A stretch of 64,000 nucleotides of DNA. It comes from Malus domestica (taxonomy: Eukaryota > Streptophyta > Magnoliopsida > Rosales > Rosaceae). Position numbers and translations under genes: made by a program. The notes beneath the pieces are model-generated. The model did not search any database. It had not been told where the DNA came from and worked only from the letters and a program-made list of their open reading frames with translations. How positions within the stretch are numbered: position 1 is the stretch's first letter; each line of letters opens with the position of its first letter. The DNA is taken from the NCBI RefSeq assembly GCF_042453785.1, contig NC_091675.1, forward strand, positions 2,120,501 to 2,184,500. Direction: 5' to 3'. Positions 9,840 to 20,951 of this stretch are shown piece by piece.

Positions 9840-11610
9840 TGGTATGTGGTATCTGGCTCTCGAGATTCGGAGAACGATGCTTCTTCGATTTTTGAGAAAG
9901 CAATCCTGGTGGGGGTCTGGCTCTCGAGATTCGGGGAGCAGTGTCTCTTCGATTTTTGAGAAAGTAATCATGTTGGGAGTCTGGCTCTCGAGATTCGGAA
10001 GGCGCCTCTTCGATTTTGGAGTAAGCAATCTTGTTGGAAGTGTTTTCTCGGATGTGAGTAAAGGTTGGGCATGTTTGCTAGTCTACCTTGCCACGAAGCA
10101 CGGAGGTTGACACACAGGGACTTTCCAATTATCCAGCAGTGGTACTGTTCCTTTACCCTTGTGGGTAATAATATGGTAGCTAGACCTTCAAAATTTATGT
10201 GTCTAAACTTTGTTAGTGCTGTTTCTTTGCTATTCTTTTACCTTTCTTGGTCAGAGCGATGTAGTGGGAGCTGCAAGCTTCACGTGCTCAACTTTGGCAG
10301 AGACTTTGACAAAGTTATCTGTGGTACCCATGAGCTATTGTTGCGTGTGGGAAGTGGGTGATTGAACAGTAAGATTCATGTGCTTTCTACTTCACCAGAA
10401 GTCTTCGACAGAATGCCCATAATTTCCGCAAAGCTGAGTGTGCGTGTGACAGGTGCTGACAAGGCTAGAAAAGAAGGTGCCTCTTCGATTTCTGAGATCG
10501 GCCCTCGTGGTCTCTGAGCAACCCAGCTTTTGAGAAAGCGAGCGCCTCTTCGATTGATTCGGAGAACGATGCCTCTTCGATTTTTGAGAAAGCAATCATG
10601 CTGGGGGTCTGGCTCTCGAGATTCGGGGAGCAGTGTCTCTTCGATTTTTGAGAAAGTAATCATGTTGGGAGTCTGGCTCTCAAGATTCGGAGGGCGGTGC
10701 CTCTTCGATTTTGGAACAAGAAACTTGTTGGGAGTGTTTTCTCGAATGTGAGTAAAGGTTGGGCATGTTTGCTAGTCTACCTTGCCACGAAGCACAGAGG
10801 TTGACACACAGGGACTTTCCAATTATCCAGCAATGGTACTGTTCCTTTACCCTCTCTTCGATTTTTGAGAAAGTAGTCATGTTGGGAGTCTGGCTCTCGA
10901 GATTCGGAGGACGGTGCCTCTTCAATTTTGGAGCAAGCAATCTTATTGGGAGTGTTTTCTCGAACGTGAGTAAAGGTTGGGCATGTTTGCTAGTCTACCT
11001 TGCCACGAGGCACAGAGGTTGACACACAGGGACTTTCCAATTATCCAACAGTGGTACTGTTCCTTTACCCTTGTGGGTAATAATATGGTAGCTAGACCTT
11101 CAAAATTTATGGGTTTAAACTTTGTTAGTGCTGTTTCTTTGCTATTCTTTTACCCTTCTTGGTCAGAGCGATGTAGTGGGAGCTGCAAGCTTCACGTGCT
11201 CAACTTTGGCAGAGAACTTTGGCAAAGTTATCTGTGGTACCCATGAGCTATTGCTGCGTGTGGAAAGTGGGTGATTGGACAGTAAGATTCATGTGTTTTC
11301 TACTTCCCCAGAAGTCTTCGACAGAATACCCATAATTTCCGCAAAGCTGAGTGTGCGTGTGACAGGTGCTGACAAGGCTGGAAAAGTAGGTGCCTCTTCG
11401 ATTTCTGAGATCGGCCCTCGTGGTCTCTGAGGAGCCAAGCTTTTGAGGAAGCGAGCGCCTCTTCGATTTCTGAGATCGGCTTTCGTGGTCTTTGAGCAGC
11501 CCAACTTTTGAGAAAGCAAACACCTCTTCAATTTATGAGATCAATCCTCGTGGTCTCTAAGCAGCCCAGTTTTTGAGAAAGCAAACGCCTCTTCGATTTC
11601 TGAGCAGGCG
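9840..11610. repeat. Tandem repeats of about 65 bp inside larger duplications
   Basis: A unit of about 65 bp built on cctcttcgatttttgagaaa and ggctctcgagattcgg recurs near 9870, 9940, 10010, 10560, 10630, 10695, 10850 and 10915. A second version (tctgagatcggccctcgtgg) repeats about four times at 11390-11600. A longer segment beginning gagtaaaggttgggcatg occurs at about 10050, 10745 and 10965. The 10030-10560 and 10940-11460 stretches are near copies of each other. Unequal crossover is the likely cause. Confidence 0.8.
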
Positions 11611-11645
11611 CCTCTTCGATGTCTGAAGCTCCGTCGAGTGCAGCT

Positions 11646-11654
11646 TTTTATAGG
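11646..11654 (+). promoter_or_regulatory. TATA box of the 224-codon ORF
   Basis: TTTTATAGG lies 112 bases upstream of the ATG at 11766, leaving a leader of about 85 bases without another ATG. Together with AATAAA at about 12509 it gives the ORF a complete-looking transcription unit. Confidence 0.45.
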
Positions 11655-11765
11655 GGCTGGCATTAAGTTCCAAAGCACACTTGAATCTCCACCAGTAGAA
11701 GCTCCATTCTTGCACTTCTAAGATCTTGATTTGTCCGACCTCTTCTCTCTTCAATACCTTTGAAA

Positions 11766-12440
11766 ATGTCTGGCCCCTCCGACCGTCGTTTTGACTTGAA
11801 CCTTGTTGAAGAGGCAGCCCCGCCTTCTCCAGACAACATATGGCGCCCATCCTTCGTCTCCCCTACTGGTCCTCTTACCATTGGGGATTCCGTGATGAAG
11901 AATGATATGACCGCTGCGGTGGTGGCCAGGAACCTTCTCACTCCCAAAGATAACAGACTACTTTCCAAACGGTCTGATGAGTTAGCTGTTAAGGATTCAC
12001 TGGCTCTCAGTGTTCAGTGTGCAGGTTCCGTGTCTAATATGGCCCAACGCCTATTTGCTCGAACCCGCCAAGTTGAATCATTGGCGGCCGAAGTGATGAG
12101 TCTCAAACAGGAGATTAGAGGGCTCAAGCATGAGAATAAACAGTTGCACCGGCTCGCACATGACTATGCTACAAACATGAAGAGGAAGCTTGACCAGATG
12201 AAGGAAACTGATGGTCAGGTTTTACTTGATCATCAGAGATTTGTGGGTTTGTTCCAAAGGCATTTATTGCCTTCGTCTTCTGGGGCTGTACCGCGCAATG
12301 AAGCTCCAAATGATCAACCTCTGATGCCTCCTCCTTCTAGGGTTCTGTCCAGTACTGAGGCTCCGAATGATCCCCCTCCGATGCCTTCTCTTTCTGGGGC
12401 TCTACCGACTGCTGAGACTTCTCCTAAGCAACCTTTGTGA
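11766..12440 (+). CDS. Repeat-borne protein of unknown function with leucine-zipper-like coiled coil
   Basis: An uninterrupted 224-residue ORF starting MSGPSDRRFDLNLVEE and ending SPKQPL. I do not recognise a named domain. The N-terminal third is Pro/Asp-rich. A heptad pattern spans about residues 105-150 (VESLAAEVMSLKQEIRGL, then HENKQLHRLAHDYA), as in a coiled coil or basic-zipper dimerisation helix. The C-terminal 60 residues hold Pro-rich repeats with EAPNDQP and EAPNDPP. It sits between tandem repeats and LINE sequence and has a TATA box and AATAAA. An RFDLNLVEE motif close to the EAR consensus (LxLxL-like DLNL) is visible near the start, a possible but unproven repressor motif. It could be an element-encoded protein or a captured host gene. 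Confidence 0.6.
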   Translation: MSGPSDRRFDLNLVEEAAPPSPDNIWRPSFVSPTGPLTIGDSVMKNDMTAAVVARNLLTPKDNRLLSKRSDELAVKDSLALSVQCAGSVSNMAQRLFARTRQVESLAAEVMSLKQEIRGLKHENKQLHRLAHDYATNMKRKLDQMKETDGQVLLDHQRFVGLFQRHLLPSSSGAVPRNEAPNDQPLMPPPSRVLSSTEAPNDPPPMPSLSGALPTAETSPKQPL

Positions 12441-12700
12441 AGGCTCCATCTTGTTTGTTTATTTTGACTCATGTATATGTACATATTTGTAGCTTATCGG
12501 GGATATCAATAAATAAGTTTTTCTTCATTTCAACGTATTGTGTTAAATACACCAAAGTCTTCTTCGCTAAGTTCTTTGAATTTTCTTTTGTTGAAGCTTG
12601 TATGTTGAAGCTTTCTGAGTGGAGCATGTAGGTTGGGGTAGTGTTCCCTTAATTTTTCGAGTGAGGAAAACTTCTCGGTTGGAGACTTGGAAAATCCAAG

Positions 12701-15700
12701 TCACTGAGTGGGATCGGCTATATGAATCTTAGAACGCCATTGTGCTCGGTCCTGTGTCATGTCCTTCATTAGATCCAAGTACTCTAAGTCTTTTCTTAGA
12801 GTCTCTTCCAAAGTTTTCCTAGGTCTTCCTCTACCCCATCGGCCCTGAACCTCTGTCCCATAGTCGCATCTTCTAATCGGAGCGTCAGTAGGCCTTCTTT
12901 GCACATGTCCAAACCACCGTAACCGATTTTCTCTCATCTTTCCTTCAATTTCGGCTACTCCTACTTTACCCCGGATATCCTCATTCTTAATCTTATCCTT
13001 TCTCGTGTGCCCACACATCCAACGAAGCATCCTCATCTCCGCTACACCCATTTTGTGTACGTGTTGATGCTTCACCGCCCAACATTCTGTGCCATACAGC
13101 ATCGCCGGCCTTATTGCCGTCCTATAAAATTTTCCCTTGAGCTTCAGTGGCATACGGCGATCACACAACACGCCAGATGCACTCTTCCACTTCATCCATC
13201 CAGCTTGTATTCTATGGTTGAGATCTCCATCTAATTCTCCGTTCTTTTGCAAGATAGATCCTAGGTAACGAAAACGGTCGCTCTTTGGTATTTCTTGATC
13301 TCCGATCCTCACCCCTAACTCGTTTTGGCCTCCATCTGCACTGAACTTGCACTCCATATATTCTGTCTTTGATCGGCTTAGGCGAAGACCTTTAGATTCC
13401 AACACTTCTCTCCAAAGGTTAAGCTTTGCATTTACCCCTTCCTGAGTTTCATCTATCAACACTATATCGTCTGCGAAAAGCATACACCAAGGAATATCAT
13501 CTTGAATATGTCCTGTTAACTCATCCATTACCAACGCAAAAAGGTAAGGACTTAAGGATGAGCCTTGATGTAATCCTACAGTTATGGGAAAGCTTTCGGT
13601 TTGTCCTTCATGAGTTCTTACGGCAGTCTTTGCTCCTTCATACATATCCTTTATAGCTTGGATATATACTACTCGTACTCCTTTCTTCTCTAAGATCCTC
13701 CAAAGAATGTCTCTTGGGACCCTATCATACGCTTTTTCCAAATCTATAAAGACCATGTGTAAATCCTTTTTCCCATCTCTATATCTTTCCATCAATCTTC
13801 GTAAGAGATAGATTGCCTCCATGGTTGAGCGCCCTGGCATGAACCCGAATTGGTTGTCCGAAACCCGTGTCTCTTGCCTCAATCTATGCTCAATGACTCT
13901 CTCCCAGAGCTTCATTGTATGACTCATTAACTTAATACCCCTATAGTTCATGCAATTTTGTACGTCGCCCTTATTCTTGTAGATAGGCACCAAAGTGCTC
14001 GTTCGCCACTCATTTGGCATCTTCTTCGTTTTCAAAATCCTATTGAAAAGGTCAGTGAGCCATGTTATACCTGTCTCTCCCAAAACTTTCCACACTTCGA
14101 TTGGTATATCGTCTGGGCCTATTGCTTTTCTATGCTTCATCTTCTTCAAAGCTACAACCACTTCTTCCTTCCGGATTCGACGATAAAAAGAGTAGTTTCT
14201 ACACTCTTCTGAGTTACTCAACTCCCCTAAAGAAGCACTCCTTTCATGTCCTTCATTGAAAAGATTATGAAAATAACCTCTCCATCTGTCTTTAACCGCG
14301 TTCTCTGTAGCAAGAACCTTTCCATCCTCATCCTTGATGCACCTCACTTGGTTTAGGTCCCTTGTCTTCTTTTCCCTTGCTCTAGCTAGTTTATAGATAT
14401 CCAACTCTCCTTCTTTGGTATCTAGTCGTTTATACATATCGTCGTAAGCCGCTAACTTAGCTTCTCTGACCGCTTTCTTCGCCTCTTGCTTCGCTTTTCT
14501 ATACCTTTCACCATTTTCATCGGTCCTCTCCTTGTATAAGGCTTTACAACATTCCTTCTTAGCCTTCACCTTTGTTTGTACCTCCTCATTCCACCACCAA
14601 GATTCCTTTTGGTGTGGGGCAAAGCCCTTGGACTCTCCTAATACCTCTTTTGCTACTTTTCGGATACAACTAGCCATGGAATCCCACATTTGGCTAGCTT
14701 CCCCCTCTCTATCCCACACACATTGGGTGATTACCTTCTCTTTGAAAATGGCTTGTTTTTCTTCTTTTAGATTCCACCATCTAGTCCTTGGGCACTTCCA
14801 AGTCTTGTTCTTTTGTCTCCCTCTTTTGATATGTACATCCATCACCAACAAGCGATGTTGATTAGCCACGCTCTCTTCTGGTATAACTTTGCAATCCTTA
14901 CAAGTTATACGATCCCCTTTCCTCATTAGAAGAAAATCTATTTGTGTTTTTTACGACCCACTCTTGTAGGTGATCACATGTTCTTCTCTCTTCTTAAAGA
15001 AGGTGTTGGCTAAGAAGAGATCATATGCCATTGCAAAATCCAAGATAGCTTCCCCATCCTCGTTTCTCTCCCCAAAACCATGGCCACCATGAAAACCTCC
15101 ATAGTTGCCTGTCTCCCTGCCCACGTGTCCATTTAGATCTCCTCCTATAAATAACTTCTCCGTCTGAGCAATTCCTTGCACCAAGTCTCCAAGGTCTTCC
15201 CAAAATTTCTCCTTCGAACTCGTATCCAACCCTACTTGAGGTGCGTACGCACTAATCACATTGATAAGTTCTTGTCCTATTACAATCTTGATTGCCATGA
15301 TTCTATCTCCTACCCTCTTGACATCTACAACATCTTGTGTCAAGGTCTTGTCCACGATGATGCCAACACCGTTTCTCGTTCTATTTGTGCCCGAATACCA
15401 AAGTTTAAACCCTGAGTTTTCTAGATCCTTTGCCTTACTACCAACCCACTTAGTTTCTTGTAGGCACATAATATTTATCCTTCTCCTCACCATAACTTCC
15501 ACTACTTCCATAGATTTTCCCGTTAAGGTTCCTATATTCCACGTTCCTAAACGCATTTTGCTCTCTTGAACTCTACCCTTCTGTCTTAGCTTCTTCACCC
15601 TCCCCCGTCTAATAGGATCAAAGTACCTTCTTTTGTGTGTCCCGTGTAAAGTTGATAGGAGCATATGCTCCCAAACAACTTTGAGTGGAGTCGTTCGAAA

Positions 15701-15727
15701 AGAAGTTTCTACGGCCCCCTTGCTCAT
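12701..15727 (-). pseudogene. RTE LINE endonuclease / reverse transcriptase ORF, one in-frame stop
   Basis: The frame spans 1,009 codons with a single TAA at 14951-14953, just before [14 protein letters not shown]. The N-terminal APE-type endonuclease shows RLGTWNIGTLTGK, CLQETKW, VISAYAPQVG and GGDLNGHVG. The reverse transcriptase shows [66 protein letters not shown] and the catalytic FADDIVLID. The C-terminal part contains [17 protein letters not shown] and a late Cys/His-poor tail. These are hallmarks of plant RTE elements. With only one stop the element was mobile fairly recently, but it is not autonomous as read. Confidence 0.9.
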
Positions 15728-15966
15728 TTAACACTGCATCCGGGTGCCGATGGAGATACAGCGACCCTTGCTCACTTATCACTGTGCTCGGGCCACACAG
15801 CGCGCCACTTACGGGTGACGCCCTAGCTTTAGCGCGATTTTGTTCTGGATTCATTTTCATAAGGATTCGACGTGATCATGGAGTGCCGGCTGTCGACTAC
15901 CTGACGCCCTCCCCCTCCTCCTTTATCCGGGCTTGGGACCGGCAATGTAAAATTACATAGGCGGAG
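12701..15966 (-). mobile_element. Nearly full-length RTE-clade LINE
   Basis: Minus-strand non-LTR retrotransposon. The 5' leader lies at 15728-15966 and the endonuclease-reverse transcriptase ORF at 12701-15727. The body ends at about 12702 without its own (TTG)n tail. The right flank is the 18-bp target duplication at 15967-15984. Confidence 0.85.
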
Positions 15967-15984
15967 TTGAACCTCATCTTCTTT
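15967..15984. repeat. Right target-site duplication of the RTE composite
   Basis: An exact copy of the 18 bp at 7858-7875. Sequence right of it (15985-16176) is the 3' flank of the next minus-strand gene. Confidence 0.9.
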
Positions 15985-16176
15985 ATATTGGCAAAATTTG
16001 AAACATACAAGTAAAATTCGACAAATCTGGTAGAGAAAACACCCGCAACCGTGATTGTCCAAGACTAAAATCTAATTAAACCGGAATCAAGTACAAGGAC
16101 GATCAAATTTATGTTTACACACAACTTAAACGAGCAAAGAACCCAGAATCAGAATATACAGCGTCGGATAAAAACA

Positions 16177-18550
16177 TCAGTATTTCTCTGCAACGGGTCT
16201 GGAAGGAAACAGCCTCAAAAGAAATGTCGTCAGTGACCAGAGGCACACCAGGCTGACAACTCGGAAGGTTACCATCATAGCAAATAGTGCACCGCTTTTT
16301 TCTAGCAGTTCAGGGGATGTAGGAAGACCGTTCATGGCAAACATCAAATTCTGGATAAAGGAAGTAGCTTTTGTCAACTGATATAGTCGATAAACCTGCA
16401 CATAGATGCCAAAATATCAGCTTAGGAAACAGAAGAATTCCAATAGATGCCAAAAGCTTTGGATTCAACTCCAAAACATACATCATTAATTGATCTCAAT
16501 AAACTATATCTACCTCGAAAATAATGGGAACTAGAGGCCAGCAAGATGACTGACGTTTTTCAAGAACCATCTCAAATGCAAGTTGAGCAACACAGCCAAC
16601 TAGAAAGGGAATCACAGAAATCAAGGCCGGAAAGCCAAGCAGTGGCCAGGTTACATAAACAGCAAACAGAGGAGCCATGACTTTGAATCCCGTGGTGAGG
16701 AAAGCAGATGTCAAGTATCCTCTTAGGCCGGTAATGAGACCCCATCTCTTTGGACTGAACTGCAGATAGGGCCTTTGCACTCTATCGGTTACAAGCAGGA
16801 ATATTGCAAGACCCACATAAAATACAGCCTCGTACGATAATGAAGTCACAATTTCTGCATAGCAAGAAAAATAAATATTAGTTTATTTTCTCTTCTGAGT
16901 AAAGCATAGACATATCATAGCAGCCGCTTTATGCTATGCAAATAAAACCACAGGGACGTGGATATCAAAGTCAAGATTGAAGTGTTAGGTATACAGAAGA
17001 TTCATACAAGTAGAAACTTCACCAAACAATTCAACTTATCCACTGAAATCGAACTCCAAAAAGCTTTCATTCCCATAAACATCAATAGATACAAAATCAG
17101 GAGAGAAAGGCTCTTTGCTATAAATTGGACGAATATACTTATCAAAATATCTATCGGATCACTGCAAATCAATTCATTGATAAAATAGGATCTATCTTTC
17201 GGTAAGATGTTTCCAGGCTGCATTAAGATTTAAAACTTGTCGTCACAAAAAGGCAATCAATCAGGATCAAGAAAAAAAAAAGGAAATAGTGAATCAAGAT
17301 CTAGATGGATCCCTATCTTTATCTCTACCCATGGAGATACCGGATAGAAATCTATCTATGAATCGATCTAGACTATCCTCTATGGCACCGACAAAAAATT
17401 GTGATTTATCTTCTGAAACAAAAATCACGTTGTATGGTGCAGGCACATATAAAACCAAATTATTCCTACCAACTTATATCATTTGCTAACGGCTGTCATA
17501 CATTTCAGAATCAAGCACTTGTTAACCACTATCACACGAGTAAAAGTCCAAACCTAATCAAATTAAACAAAAACTTGGTCCAGTGAATACCTACGATAGT
17601 CTCGTCCTTCAAGAAGGCCTCAACTGCATTACCAATGAAGAACTGTGGAAGAATCAACGATGAAATCAAAGCAACAGGGGCGATAAACCAAATAAACGAG
17701 CCCTTCTCTTCATCAAAAGGGGCCGAAATCAATTTCCCTTCCTCTGCCAACTGGTGTGTCAAACCGTAGAACGAAATTGAACCCGATTTACCCCGAAAAG
17801 GCTCCACCCCATCAATTTTTTTAACAGGAACATTAGAACTATCCCCACCTGAGAATTCCAACTTCGCATCCCGACTAGAATTTGAAACACATTGAATAGC
17901 TCCTCTGTTCAAATATGCTGAAACAATTCTTCCAGTTAAAACACAAAAGCAAGACTATATACTTTTTTTTGTTTGGTTACAAGCAAGACTAAGGGCCCAT
18001 TTGGGGCTGCTTCCATAGAAAGTACTTCCACTTTGAAGCACTTTTACTAAGTGTTTACTAAAATCACTTCTCCATTAAACACTTCTATGACTCAAAAGCA
18101 CTTTTAAGTTTATCTACCATACGTAATCAAAAGTACTTTTGGTCGTCACAGAGCACGTTATCCTTCCCAGAAGAAAATCCCAAACAGGCCCTACTTTAAA
18201 CATAAATGAAACTCCTGTTTGGCCGCTGAGAAAAATGAAAGAAAACATTCCGAGCCAAATAAATTGAGATTAAGGCGAAGAGTGAGCGTACATTTGGCAG
18301 AAATTCCGCTACGGTGGAGCTTTTCATCCCTCCGCCCGGCGTGGCCTGCGAAAACCTGAGGAATTTAACAGCACAAAAATCGGTGATTAAATTAAAAACA
18401 TGGCAATGTTGACAAAATTGAAACAGAAATTTTCATTTGGAAGTAATTATGAATCAGAAATTTGCTTACGATCTGAGCAGGGAGTATGCGGTGGTTGGAG
18501 AAACCGAAATTTGAAGTGGGAATCCCGCGACAGACTGATTGCACCTCCAT
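16177..18550 (-). CDS. Conserved plant multipass membrane protein, unknown function, likely plastid
   Basis: Five exons on the minus strand: 18550-18470, 18355-18292, 17917-17591, 16854-16514 and 16395-16177. All introns are GT..AG with matching phases, giving 343 residues. The N terminus (MEVQSVCRGIPTSNFGFSNH) has few acids and suits a plastid transit peptide. About five or six hydrophobic segments follow, among them IWFIAPVALISSLILPQFF, AVFYVGLAIFLLVT, APLFAVYVTWPLLGFPALIS, FLVGCVAQLAFEM and VVSLVCLWSLTTFLLRLF. The end, RLFPSRPVAEKY, is what I recall from an uncharacterised Arabidopsis pair (AT1G48460/AT5G63040), so the identity rests on memory. Intron 2 carries a MITE (17993-18191). The reading frame is intact. 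Confidence 0.78.
17993..18191. mobile_element. PIF/Harbinger-type MITE in intron 2 of the membrane protein gene
   Basis: A 199-bp element with terminal inverted repeats GGGCCCATTTGGGG and GGGCCTGTTTGGGA (read inward), flanked by TAA on the left and TAC on the right, close to the TWA duplication of Tourist-like elements. It has no coding capacity. A related fragment ends near 19040 (aaacgagcccata). Confidence 0.65.
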
Positions 18551-19501
18551 TTTTCGGGATTTAGGGTTTAAGCAGTTTCCCTGGTTTGTATTTTGTTTTT
18601 GTATTAATCGGCTTAAACCCTCCATGTCGAACGGTCGAAGAGGTGAGATGGGCTTTTAGCCCAATTATATTAACAAATTTTAAGGTAGGCTCAATAGGTT
18701 GGGTTTGATGAAAGCTTGGCCCAATAATAATCACACTACTCGGCCTACGACCTACAGACCCATAATTTATTTGAAGGGTTTTCAACCACCAAGTATGACA
18801 CTGTAGCGGTAACTCAAGTCATCACACATTTTATGTGAAAACGGGTGGTATGGCCTTACCGGTGTAAGGAAGTTTCTCTGTAATATACACAAATACTAGA
18901 TTCCATTCGACGTAAAGCGATACATAGCTACCATTAATTATGTGCTGCTTGTAGAAAGTACTTCAAGTGATTTTGGAATCCAAAAATATTTTTTCCTAAA
19001 AGCGTTTTCAACAATTTTATAAGCACTTCTAAACGAGCCCATAATTAATTATGTATCATCTATCACCTAGCTAACTAATTAAGAATCACCACAAGAAACT
19101 TAGACCAACAAAATGCAACAAGTCTTGTACCAAAAATTGAAAACCTAAATTGCATTTGATAGTCTGTAATTATTGTTATCTTTTTATTGTCCACCAACGT
19201 AATTGGCCAAATGAACCTTCAAGTCACAAGGAAACTCTTGTCGACCTCTCCATTTCACCTACCGATAGATTAGGGAATAAATATATACATAATTTCAGCA
19301 TTATCTGATTTCATATTTTGAAATCGCTCTTAAATGAGGCAAATTAAATTTGTCGGAGGTTGTTGATACAACGCGGATGAATGGGAGAAATTTTCCAAAC
19401 TGACCGGTCTCAAGCGGGTGACACAAAAAATTATCATTTTCTCCACTTGTATTATGATATGTGGAATATCACTTGACTACTCAATACTTGAAAAAAATCT
19501 C
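18551..19501. other. Promoter side of the membrane protein gene and spacer
   Basis: Upstream flank of the minus-strand gene. Apart from a MITE-like remnant at 18945-19045 (cttgtagaaagtacttcaag, ending aaacgagccca) I see no gene or regular structure. Confidence 0.45.
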
Positions 19502-19516
19502 TCCATAAATGAAGAT

Positions 19517-20951
19517 TTTTTTTTTTTTTGGTCAAGGGTTTTCTTTATTTATAACACAATAGATTACATAAGAAAATGTCCAAATACAATAAAAACACAA
19601 ACAAAAGATGGACACCTCCATAGTAGACTTGGCATTTTGGACCCGACCCGTTAATATTAGTATTTGGGTGGATGCTTAACGGGTCGAGTCGCTAACGGGT
19701 GAACCCATTAACAACCCGTTAAATAACGGGTCACTTTGGGTCAACTCGTTAGACCCGTTAACATCCGTTAGTTGAGGATGTTTTAGTAATTTCAATAAAG
19801 TCTTAACAACAAAATATAAACTCTATGCAAAATAATAATAATAATAATAATTGTTAACGAGTCACCCGTTAACTTAATGGGTCTGGTTCAACCCGACCCA
19901 AACCCAATAAACCTGACTCGTTTACAGGTCTACTCCATAGTAACCCAACAACCCAAAACATAGTTTTGAGCCCTAAACTGAAAACTCTATGCAAAATAAT
20001 AATAATAATAATAATTGTTAACGGGTGAAACAGATGACCCGTTAACTTAACGGGTCGAATTCAGATGACCCGTTAACTTAATGGGTTTGGTTCAACCCGA
20101 CCTAAACCCAATAAACTCAACCCGTTTACATGTCCACTCCATAGTAACCCAACAACCCAAAACATAGTTTTGAGCCCTAACCTGAAAAAACAACAAAGCA
20201 AACCCTAACAGCTTCCTACATCCGCTGACAACCCGCTTGCTGAACGAACATCCCATGTACCTATCTGAAATCAAAATAACCAGAGCCCCAAATCTAGATG
20301 AAAAATGAGCCACAACAGGACCCCAAACTCCTCCATAGAGCACCATAGCAGTAGCCACCACAAATCGAAGGAAGCCATCTGGAAAAAATCCACTAGCAAC
20401 AGTGCCAACAAAGGCAAACCAAAGGAAGGAGGTGGTGTGACCACCCGAGCCAAAACTCTGCTCACCTTCTGGGAAAAGCACAATAAATCATGTTGAAAAA
20501 AAGTGGGAGCCGATCCGGATAGTGAAGTCGAAGAAGGATGGAGCTGATCCGGATTGGAGAACGTGGGCGGAAAGAGGGGGAAAGGGTGGAGAGAAATAAT
20601 GGGAAAAGGTGGAAGGAAGACCAAAGGAAACAGAGGGGAAAAGTGGAAGGAAGGAAGAAATGAGAAAAGTTGGAAAAGTGACTGAAATCAAAGAAAGCAG
20701 ATGCACAGGGGGTTAAGTGGCAAACAGGCCACTAGGTAGAGGAAAACAGAAGATGAAGGAAATGGGAAAAAAAAAAAAAGAAGAAGAAAGGAGAAGAGAA
20801 GGACTGCCCCGACCTTGGCCATAGCTAGGGTAAGCGGCTACGAGAAAAACGAAGCGGAGGACACTCACACATCGGTGAGAAAAGCTCTCATAATGAGAGA
20901 AAATTTCTCACAAGGAGAGAACTTAAATTTAGTGTTTGTTGGGACTTTGTT
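19517..20951 (-). mobile_element. L1-like retroposed insertion, internally degenerate
   Basis: A 1,435-bp insertion flanked by the 15-bp duplication tccataaatgaagat (19502-19516 and 20952-20966). Its minus-strand 3' end is a poly(A) run (T-run 19517-19529), preceded by AATAAA as expected for an RNA-templated insertion. The minus-strand 5' end is pyrimidine-rich and contains a TAGCTATGGCCAAGGTCGGG phrase like plant L1 leaders. No endonuclease or RT motif is visible, so it is an internally deleted LINE or a LINE-mobilised transcript. Confidence 0.7.
19635..20183. repeat. Duplicated ACCCGTTAAC-rich segment inside the L1-like insertion
   Basis: Two adjacent copies (about 19818-19979 and 19981-20183) share the run ctctatgcaaaataataata, then ttgttaacg, gttcaacccgacc and catagttttgagccctaa. 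The second copy has an extra cgggtcgaattcagatgacc segment. The left side (19635-19770) is rich in aacgggtc/gacccgtt in both orientations, like the subterminal repeats of a small DNA transposon. A nested element followed by local duplication is likely. Confidence 0.6.

Larger units (their letters stand above)
8442..12700. mobile_element. Repeat-rich block inside the RTE composite, class unresolved
   Basis: The left part (8465-8700) on the minus strand resembles the end of a Copia-type LTR (gtggacgtagccaatctggg and gaaccacgtacatct), but no partner LTR is seen. At 8940-9010 and 9388-9484 there are intron-like units (GTAAG start, pyrimidine tract, TTGCAG end), each followed by a Lys-rich exon-like stretch and the phrase gatatgggatac. 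Next comes a field of tandem repeats (9840-11610), then an ORF transcription unit (11646-12520). Homology to the LINE resumes at about 12702 across the short shared string cactgagtggg. This looks like a non-autonomous retroelement or a host segment carried by one. I cannot define its ends. Confidence 0.5.
7876..15966 (-). mobile_element. Composite RTE LINE insertion with internal repeat block
   Basis: Everything from the (CAA)n run at 7876 to 15966 is flanked by the 18-bp duplication ttgaacctcatcttcttt. The left end is the 3' end of an RTE LINE on the minus strand, whose tail reads (TTG)n. The right end is the 5' region of a nearly full RTE LINE on the same strand. Between them lies a 4.3-kb non-LINE block. 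The last about 570 bp of the LINE occur twice (7903-8441 and 12702-13279), so a simple nested insertion does not explain the structure. Confidence 0.75.

Noticed and set aside
11390-11600. CRISPR-like spacing of repeats
   Set aside because: Plant nuclear DNA; the units are contiguous tandem copies without unique spacers.
13958-14861. Plus-strand ORFs within the RTE LINE
   Set aside because: Shadows of the minus-strand RT frame.
20092-20481. 129-codon minus-strand ORF in the L1-like insertion
   Set aside because: No reverse transcriptase, gag-like or zinc-knuckle motif; overlaps another frame of equal length.
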